From: Muscardinus avellanarius
Taxonomy: Eukaryota; Chordata; Mammalia; Rodentia; Gliridae
DNA length: 64,000 bases
Direction of reading: 5' to 3'
NCBI GenBank assembly: GCA_963383645.1
Contig: OY726559.1
Location: 111,699,444-111,763,443, forward strand
Part shown: positions 56,787 to 64,000 of the stretch, one piece after another
Layout of the letters: every line of letters begins with the position of its first letter
Numbering within the stretch: the stretch's first letter is position 1
The notes under the pieces: model-generated
The model's input: the letters and a program-made list of their open reading frames with translations, nothing else
What the model was told of the DNA's origin: nothing
Databases searched by the model: none
Program-made: the position numbers and the translations under genes

Positions 56787-57262
56787 AAAAAAAAATAGGG
56801 CTACTTTAGAACCCGCTCACAGAACGTGCAAGTCCAGTTGCCACCACAGAACCGTAGCTGTTATTACAACCCTTTTTCCTAAGACAGAAAGACGATTTTC
56901 AAATAGGAGACTGAGTTTTTCAGCAGTCACCCCCCCACACTTGGCACACTGGATGAGCCAAGACAACCAATGTATTAACCATTAACGTATTAACCAATAC
57001 ATTAATGGCTGCGTTGAGCCCTGGTTCATAATTAGGATTTATCCATGCATTGGGGTCAGGGAGCCAAACAGAAGCATAAGTCAGAGGCTCAGGAATTGCT
57101 TTCCTGACACCAGTTCACAGTGACTTTGTTCATTAACATTTGTTGGTGTGTTTGATTATCAAACTTAGACCTACATTAAGAAATAGAAATACATGTAAAT
57201 AAAACAGATCAAATGCTTCCTATGTATAAATGTGTTTGTATATGCATTTATTTATTCTATTT

Positions 57263-57322
57263 TGGCACTGGAGGTTGAATATAGGGCTGCTTTCTCAGTG
57301 AGCTATACCCCCAGCCCTATTT
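57263..57322 (-). mobile_element. SINE ID-tail fragment, intron 25
   Basis: GCACTGGAGGTTGAATATAG to ACCCCCAGCCC, directly before the L1. Confidence 0.7.
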
Positions 57323-57334
57323 TATTCATTTTAT

Positions 57335-58108
57335 TTTTAAAATTTTTATTGGTGCGTTGTAGTCATACATCTTAATGGGGCACAAGATGGTGGAGACATA
57401 CATGCACCTCACTCATTTAGCCCTTCCCCAATTCCTGCCCCATTCCCTTCCCCTCCCTCCTTCTCATGTTTGGCTTAGTGATTGACTTAGATATGTTTGT
57501 GAATGTGCATCTTGTACATTAGGAAATTTCCCTCTTCCTCACTCCCATCCCCTCAGTCAGGTCGCCTTATTTGCTCATGTTTGGTTTCTCCTTCCTTGTC
57601 TAGAGTTCCTCCTATGACCCTTTTTCTCCCTCGCTTCCACATATTAGGGAGAACATCCGATTTCTTACTTTTTGTGGCTGACTAATCTCACTTAGCATAA
57701 TGTTCTCCAATCCATCCATTTTCCCACAAATGAGGTAACTTTGTTCTTCTTTATGGCTGAGTAAAATTCCATTGTGTACATATCCCACAGTTTTGTAATC
57801 CAGTTATCTGTCTATGGACATCTTGGCTGGCTCCATAGTTTGGCGATTGTGAGTTGTGTGGCTATGAACATGGATACACATGCATTAGCTCAGTAGTTTA
57901 GTTTATATTCTCTTGAGTATATACCCAGAAGTGATATTGCTGGATCATATGGTAGGTTCATTCCCATTCTTCTGAGGATCTTCCGTACTGTTTTCCAAAG
58001 TGGTTTCACTAACTTGCAGTCCCACCAGCAATGTATTAGAGTTCCCACTTCTCCAGATCCTCGCCAGCATTTGTTGTTGTTTCTGTTATTAATGATTGCC
58101 ATTAGGTG
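57335..58108 (-). mobile_element. LINE-1 3' end, main part of an inverted insertion
   Basis: Antisense L1 with 3' UTR on the left and the ORF2 C-terminal region on the right; a minus-strand frame shows [19 protein letters not shown] and [13 protein letters not shown]. The neighbouring segment 58109-58219 continues the element in the opposite orientation. Confidence 0.85.
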
Positions 58109-58219
58109 AAACTAAATAGACACTTTACAAAAAATAAATTTAAATGGCTTATAAATGTATAAAATGTTCAATATCATTAGTAATCAGAGAGATACAAATC
58201 AAAACTACCCTGAGATTTC
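58109..58219 (+). mobile_element. LINE-1 5' part, inverted by twin priming
   Basis: Plus-strand ORF2 sequence AATAGACACTTTACAAAAAA to AACTACCCTGAGATTTC. In an intact L1 this segment immediately precedes the beginning of the antisense part next to it. Confidence 0.8.
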
Positions 58220-58221
58220 AA

Positions 58222-58340
58222 TTATTTTTAAATTTTGAAACCAGTCTCACTAAGTTGTTGAGACGGGTCTCGAACCTATGGTCTCCTGTCTCGGTTTCCC
58301 AAGCACTGCAGTGACAGGTGTTCATCACCATGCCTAGCTT
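58222..58340 (-). mobile_element. SINE fragment, intron 25
   Basis: Linker and head, abutting the inverted L1 segment. Confidence 0.7.
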
Positions 58341-58370
58341 ATACAAATGTAACTTTGAAGATGCAAAGGA

Positions 58371-58551
58371 AATCTGGGTGCAGTGGCACACTCTTGTCAT
58401 CCCAGTATTCAGGAGGCTGAGACAGGAGGATTGTGGTTTGTGGACAGCCTCAGCTACTTAGTGAGGCCCTTGGCAACTCAGTGAGACCCTGTTTTAAAAT
58501 AAAGAATAAAAAATAGGGCTATGCCCCTGGATTCCATCCCCAATACCACAA
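58371..58551 (+). mobile_element. B1-dID SINE with deletion in its ID tail, intron 25
   Basis: The tail jumps from ATAGGGCT to ATGCCCCTGG, losing the A-box region. Confidence 0.85.
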
Positions 58552-58939
58552 AAATAAAAAATAAAAATGCAAAGGAGAAAAAGCAGAGACTCTGATGGGT
58601 CTGGCTATTTAGAATGGCTTAAGTCAGAAACCATGAAAAATAATGTTTAGGCATTTGGCTCTGCAGTGAGATCCCCTGGTTCAAACTTGAGCCATACCAT
58701 TTGGTAGTGGTGTTATCTTGAGAAATTCTTAACTTCCTCAAGCCTTGGTTTCCTAGTACCTCTAATGAAAATGGTAACAGTAACCATGCCTCCAGGAGTC
58801 ATGACCGTTAAGGGATCCTAAGTGTCCAGCACCTAAAAACAGGACAATGGTGGGCATGGTGGTGGTGGGACCTCCTGTGACCCCAGTGTCCGCCTTTGTT
58901 AGACGTTATTGCTTTCAAATTCGTCACCCTGTGTGCCAG

Positions 58940-59084
58940 GGATGCAGATGACACCAAGGAGCAGATTCAGAAGAAGTGCCAGGCCCTCATTGCCGCCGAC
59001 CCGGGATCAGACCTGCCCAGTGTCCAGGCCCTGCAGCGGCAGCACGAAAGCTTTGAGCGAGACCTCATCCCATTGGGGGAAAAG
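58940..59084 (+). CDS. SPTA1: SPTA1 exon 26 (to residue 1238)
   Basis: [20 protein letters not shown] to LIPLGEK, helices A and B of repeat 11. Acceptor GTGCCAG, donor AAG|GTGAGA. Confidence 0.96.
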
Positions 59085-59184
59085 GTGAGACGCAGCCTCC
59101 GAGCCTCCTCAACACCTTCATTTTTGTTTTTAAGTGATATTATGGTGTGGGGAATGTACTTCTACCAATGCCTTTTTCTCCTTT

Positions 59185-59330
59185 TTAATATCCTTTTATT
59201 GGCACATTGCAATTGTATACCATAATGAGGTTTCGAGTGTTAGAACCATACATGCACACAGCATTTGGTGGGTTCTTCTCTGGATACCATTCCACTCCCT
59301 CCTCTCCCCTGTACATATTATAGAGATTAG
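59185..59330 (-). mobile_element. LINE-1 3' UTR-like fragment in intron 26
   Basis: TTTTATTGGCACATTGCAAT and ACATACATGCACAC-like text resemble a diverged L1 terminus; an antisense SINE follows. Confidence 0.55.
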
Positions 59331-59401
59331 TGTTGGCAATGCCTCTTTCTTGGAGTTTCTTAGTCTCCTTCCGAAGCTTTTCTTTCTTTTTTTTTTTTTT
59401 C

Positions 59402-59600
59402 CATTACTGGGGATGGAACCCAGGGGCATTCTACCTCTGAGGTACACCCCCTGCCCTATTTTTTATTCTTTATTTTGAAACCGGGTCTCATTAAGTTGCA
59501 GAGGGCCTCACTAAGTAGCTGAGGCTGTCCACGAACCGCGATCCTCCCGTCTCAGCCTCCCGAATGCTGGGATGACAAGCGTGCGCCACCACGCCCGGCT
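59402..59600 (-). mobile_element. B1-dID SINE, type 1, intron 26
   Basis: Complete and close to consensus. Confidence 0.92.
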
Positions 59601-60063
59601 TGGCCCCAGTATTTTATCTCTTTCCCTTGTATCCTACTTGCTCTTTTCCTCTGTGCCCGAGGCGTGACCATCCTGAGTATTGTAGGAAACTAGATCCCCA
59701 GAGACAAGAGACAGTGGCCGGAGCTGCATAGCAGGTTACTTTATTCACCGATGAAGGCTCAGTAAGAAAAGCTCCAGTCTGAGCCCTGAACTTAGAACAT
59801 GCAAATTCTTTTTATGCATTTGGTCACCTAATTTTAGAGTGGCGGGGCAAGCAAGAGACTTTTTTTTTTCTAGCATAAGCAAGATGCAGAAACAGGACAG
59901 CAGTTAGTCAGCATATTGTTTCTTTCTTTTTCTGCCAGTTCTGTGCCTTATCTTGCGAGCTGAGGAGGCTCTGCTTGTTAACATCTGAGGGGGGCCTATG
60001 AAGTAGCTTCAAGGGCCTAGCCAGGCTCCTGCCTCAGAGTAGCTTCAAAGACATAGCCAGGTA

Positions 60064-60262
60064 GCCGGGCGTGGTGGCGCACGCTTGTCATCACAGCATC
60101 TGGGAGACTGAAATAGGAGGATCGCGATTCACAGGCAGCCTCCGCTACTTAGTGAGGCCCCTTGCAACTCAGTGAGACCTTGTTTTAAAATAAAGAATAA
60201 AATATAGGGCTGTGGTGTAGCTCGGAGGTCGAATGCCCCTGGGTTCAATCCCCAGTACTGGA
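60064..60262 (+). mobile_element. B1-dID SINE, type 1, intron 26
   Basis: Complete with poly-A tail. Confidence 0.9.
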
Positions 60263-60955
60263 AAAAAAAAAAAAAAAGACAGCCGAGCTTGTGCCACCTG
60301 AGGATGTGCCTCTGAGCCCATTAACATGGACAAAATAGATTTAACTTCTGCCATCCAAGCACCTGTGTCTCTTTGACTCTTCGGTGGGATTCAGGTGGTA
60401 GAAACAGGGGCTGGCTCGTCGGAGGCCAGTGGCCTAAGAGAACTGGCAACTCTTCTTCTGAGGATGGTCAGACCTGGGCCGAAGCATCCACCCGGTGTTT
60501 GCACAGTCAAAAACTGAAAAATCTTAATCTCACCCTCCAGACCAAAAGTGAAGTGTGAAATTTATCAGATGCACTGGAGGCAGCAGGCAGCTTGGCATGA
60601 TCACGCAGAGCCCAAGGCACAGATACGGCTGTGCTAAAAAGATCCCCCCATGAGGAAAAGGACTCGGTTCCCCAGCCAGAGCTGGGTGTTGCTGACTAAG
60701 CCGCGGAGTCGTTAAACCATCTTTACTTGCACTTGTCCCACAACATCTACTTTTAAAAGAACAGTAAGGTCAATTCTGGCTACTTCGGAGAGTGTCCCTG
60801 TGAACTCACAGGTTGATGTGGTTTCATGAGTTACTAAGATACGAAGGCACATCCCTGGTGTCTACTTGGGGAGGTGAACACCAGGACCGGGACTCTCATT
60901 TGCCAAGATTCAGGTGCTGCCATGGATGGCTATCAGAGCTCTTGGCCCTCCCCAG
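60263..60955. other. SPTA1 intron 26, 3' part
   Basis: SINE-free unique sequence. Confidence 0.5.
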
Positions 60956-61137
60956 GTGATCATGTTGGGAGACACAGCCGAGCAGCTTAGCGAGTCACAC
61001 CCAGATGCCACCGAAGACCTGCAGAGACAGCGCACCGAGCTCAACCAGGCCTGGGATGACCTGCAGGTGCTCACAGAGGACCGCAAGGAGAACCTGAGCG
61101 AGGCCCAGAAGTTCTACCTGTTTCTCAGCAAAGCCGG
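60956..61137 (+). CDS. SPTA1: SPTA1 exon 27 (residues 1239-1299)
   Basis: [20 protein letters not shown] to LFLSKA, end of repeat 11 and start of repeat 12. Acceptor CTCCCCAG. Donor GG|GTAAGA makes the split residue 1299 Gly (human Arg). Confidence 0.96.
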
Positions 61138-61654
61138 GTAAGATTGGAGAGGTAAACGCCCACCAGGAAGGTAGGCAATCTTACATCTGCCCCCAGGCAG
61201 AGCCTCTGGGGCCGTCTAGGTATAGGGCTTCTCACAGCCTGGTTTGGAAGGCCCTACTCTATCTCATCTCTGGGTGAGGCCCAGAAATGCCAGGTTCATT
61301 ATGTGAAGCCGTAAAATACTGCTGTTTTAGGAACCTGGCCACCTGGGCCATCTACATAGCTTCTGCAAAGAGTGGATCATCTAGCAGTGGCTCCATCAGG
61401 AGTTAGAGTCTTCCTTTCTAAGGAAGATAAATCTTTGGAGATAAGATATTTCTTTAAACCCCAGAAACCACTTAAAGGGACAGGAACCAACTAGAGTCAT
61501 AGAATACGTGCAAGTCCAGGACTCCAAAGCTCTGGGCTCTGGTTCAGACCTTTAGGTTACATCACATCAGTGACTGGCTAACCTTCTCCAGGCAGGAAAT
61601 TGTGACCAAAGGATTCCCAGAATTCTCCACAGGACTGCTTCAGGAATTAAAAGA

Positions 61655-61903
61655 TATATATGTGTGTGTGTGTGTGTGTGTGTATGTTATAATGTGTGTT
61701 ATTATATATAATATTATATGATAATGTATGTTATTATATATAATATAATGTGTGTTGTTATATAATATTATATGTTGTTATTATTATATATAATATGTTA
61801 TATGTATAAATAATATGTATATAATTAAAAAACAATATATATCTTTTAATGTATCTATATATCTCTTTTATATCTATTTACCTATATTATCTCTCTCTCT
61901 GTA

Positions 61904-61936
<33 letters not shown>

Positions 61937-61950
61937 GTATATATGAAGGG
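61655..61950. repeat. TG/TA-rich tract, intron 27
   Basis: Repeated ATATTATATG/TATAATGTGT units with a central AT-rich core and (TG)n, (TA)n at the ends. Ends about 185 bases before exon 28. Confidence 0.9.
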
Positions 61951-62135
61951 TTTTTTTCCAGTGCAAGGGTATCTATAATTAATACAGCAAGAACAACAAA
62001 CCCTGTAGAACACAGAAGCGTAGAACACCAGACAGGAGAGGTTATTCTAGCCATATTGTCTAGAGAAGGGAAAGCCACGGATCAGACATCCGTGCAGCAG
62101 GTGGCAAGGTTTTCCTGTGGACCCCGTTTCTCTAG

Positions 62136-62235
62136 GGACCTAGAGAACTGGATGAGTGGCCTTGGTGGCATGGTGTCATCGCAGGAGCTGGCCGAGGACT
62201 TAACTGGCACGGAGATCCTGCTGGAGCGACACGGG
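62136..62235 (+). CDS. SPTA1: SPTA1 exon 28 (to residue 1332)
   Basis: [20 protein letters not shown] to ERHG, helix B of repeat 12. Acceptor TTTCTCTAG, donor GGG|GTACGA. Confidence 0.95.
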
Positions 62236-62320
62236 GTACGACCATAGGACCTGTGAGCGGTTGGCTGGGAGCTCCCCAGCATCTACAAGCTCACCACTCC
62301 TGTTCCCTGTCCTCCCCCAG

Positions 62321-62518
62321 GAGCATCGCGCCGAGATGGAGGCAGAGGCCCCCACGTTCCAAGCCTTGGAGGACTTCGGCACAGAACTTATAGATAACGT
62401 GCACCGTGATAGCCCTAAAATTGAAAATAAGCTTCAAGCTATTAAACTAAAGAGAAATGATTTGGAAAAGGCTTGGGAGCAGCGCAAGAAGATTCTAGAC
62501 CAATGCCTGGAGTTGCAG
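62321..62518 (+). CDS. SPTA1: SPTA1 exon 29 (residues 1333-1398)
   Basis: [20 protein letters not shown] through LDQCLELQ, last exon in the window, phase 0 at both ends. Acceptor CTCCCCCAG, donor CAG|GTACAG. The next human exon (starting MFQ) is not present before the right edge. Confidence 0.96.
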
Positions 62519-62935
62519 GTACAGCCAATGAGCCAGGAGTTAAGCGGGTCCAGTGTCAGTCTGCTCCTGGGAAGCGGTTTTATATGGTTGTGACAGGCAC
62601 GCCACACTCTAGACCTTCTGTGACGGAGACACGGCTTCTCTTAGTTATCTGCTGTGGTGCTCTGCTTTGAGAGTGGCCTTTGGAGTCTCTGCTCTTAGCC
62701 CTGTTAGAAGAGACAAAAAAAGGTGGAGGTCAGAGCTGGACATAAAGCGTGGTGGCTGCTACTTATTGATTAATTAAGGGAGTGGTTGATTTTCATTGAG
62801 TATCATGTATGTGCAGGCCTGCCACCAAAAAGATGGGTAAGATAGAGTTTCTCCCTTTTGCAAGAAGTAAAATTAGACATGTAGCACAGGCCCTCCTAAT
62901 ACAGAAGATGATTATCGATAAAACAAAAAATGTAG

Positions 62936-63380
62936 CCAGCTATGATGGAGTGCACTTGTAATCCCAGCATTTGGGAGGCTGAATCGCAGTTCGCGGACAG
63001 CCTTAGCTACTTAGTGAGGCCCTTTGCAACTTAGTGAGACCCTGTTTCAAAATAGAGAATAAAAGCCGGGCATGGTGGCGCATGCTTGTAATCCCCGTGC
63101 TTGGGAGGCTGAGACAGGAGGATCATGCAGGTTCGAAGCCAGCCTCAGCTGGCTTAATGAGACCCTGTTTCCAAATAAAAGATAAAATAGGTCTGAGAGT
63201 GTAGCCCGAAGGTAGAAGGCCCCTGGATTCCATCCCTAGCACCACCAAAAAAAAAAAAAAAAGAAAAAAAAGAAAAAAGAAAGAAAGAAAGAAACATGCA
63301 GAGGTCTGAAAATAGAGAATAAAAATAGGGAGGTATAGCTCAGAGGTAGAATGTCCCTGGGTTCCATCCCCAGTACTGCA
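62936..63380 (+). mobile_element. B1-dID SINE, type 1, split, intron 29
   Basis: Halves at 62936-63064 and 63309-63380 flank a nested SINE; head slightly shortened. Confidence 0.88.
63065..63308 (+). mobile_element. B1-dID SINE, type 2, nested
   Basis: Complete with an A/G-rich tail. The 16-bp duplication AAAATAGAGAATAAAA flanks it (63049-63064, 63309-63324). Confidence 0.93.
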
Positions 63381-63588
63381 AAAAAAGAGAAAAACAAAAC
63401 AAAACAAAAAATGTATCGATGCTTGAGACTAAAGAGGAAGAGAGAGTACAGCTTTTGAGGGACAAGGACCTCTATGGATAATGTGCAGCTGAGACCTAAA
63501 TAAACAGCTGCTTAGTATCCACTTGACATAGGATAGAGGAAATAGCTCCCCAAAATAGGGTACAACTTAATGCAAAAATATAAAGAGA

Positions 63589-63781
63589 AGCCAGGCGTGA
63601 TGGTGCACGCCTGTAATCCCAGGACTGAGGACGCTGAGACAGGAGGATGCCAGCTTTGCAGCCAGCCCAGCAATTTAGGGAGACCCTCTATAACTTAGTG
63701 AGACCCTGTTTCCAAATGAAAATGGGGCTGGGGTGTAAAATAGGGCTTCAAAGTAAAATGTCCATGGGTTCAATCCCCCAA
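63589..63781 (+). mobile_element. B1-dID SINE, diverged, intron 29
   Basis: GCCAGGCGTGATGGTGCACG head; tail TGGGTTCAATCCCC. Confidence 0.82.
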
Positions 63782-64000
63782 TTCATACCCAAAGAGAGAG
63801 GGAGGGAGTGAAGGAAGTAAGTTAGTTCTCAGGATAGAGAAAGTTTCAATAGCGCTAAGACTCATTGTCTTGACTGTTTCTTGCAAGGCTGTACTCACCC
63901 CGCAGGATTCTGTGTAGCATCACGGTGGGGTGGGGGTGGGGGGCTATGAGCATTTCCTCTACCTACCTGGAATAAATGTACCACCTGCCTCCACTCTCGC

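Overview
The window is mammalian nuclear DNA, most likely from a squirrel-related rodent. The evidence is dozens of short interspersed elements (SINEs) that fuse a B1-like head (GCCGGGCGTGGTGGCGCACGC) to a tRNA-Ala-derived ID tail shortened in the middle. This B1-dID architecture is known from Sciuridae and related rodents such as dormice and mountain beaver; the exact species is not claimed. Two SINE types are used below. Type 1 has a repeated cttagtgaggccc / ctcagtgagaccc linker. Type 2 has ggttcgaagccagc, a shorter linker and a cttccaggaaccc tail. Some copies are intermediate.

Layout. Bases 1-8400 are intergenic, with SINEs, microsatellites and a duplicated 143-bp segment. Bases 8432-9397 hold one intact intronless olfactory receptor gene, recognised as OR6K2. 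Bases 9400-19950 are intergenic: a nested SINE pile-up, a GC-rich promoter-like module with an ETS-motif minisatellite (about 12.0-12.7 kb), a decayed LINE-1 (L1) ORF2 interrupted by a solo LTR (13.96-16.72 kb), and further L1 3' ends. From 19957 to the right edge runs the 5' half of SPTA1, erythroid alpha-I spectrin. Its 29 coding exons add up to 4194 nt (1398 codons) with no frameshift or stop; the rest of the gene (human protein about 2419 residues) lies beyond the window. OR6K2 immediately upstream of SPTA1 matches the human 1q23 arrangement.

The SPTA1 part encodes the N-terminal self-association helix, about nine triple-helical spectrin repeats, the SH3 domain (exons 21-22) and repeats 10-12. 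Its product pairs with beta-spectrin to form the red-cell membrane skeleton. The olfactory receptor is functionally unrelated and merely adjacent.

No prokaryotic genes, CRISPR arrays or novel gene system were found. The most noteworthy items are a GC-AG intron after exon 9, a solo LTR with 6-bp target duplications inside an L1, a twin-priming L1 inversion, the ETS/YY1-like module with a second copy lodged inside a SINE, and a roughly 600-bp polypyrimidine tract in intron 15. Comparisons with human spectrin rest on memory of the family, not on a search.
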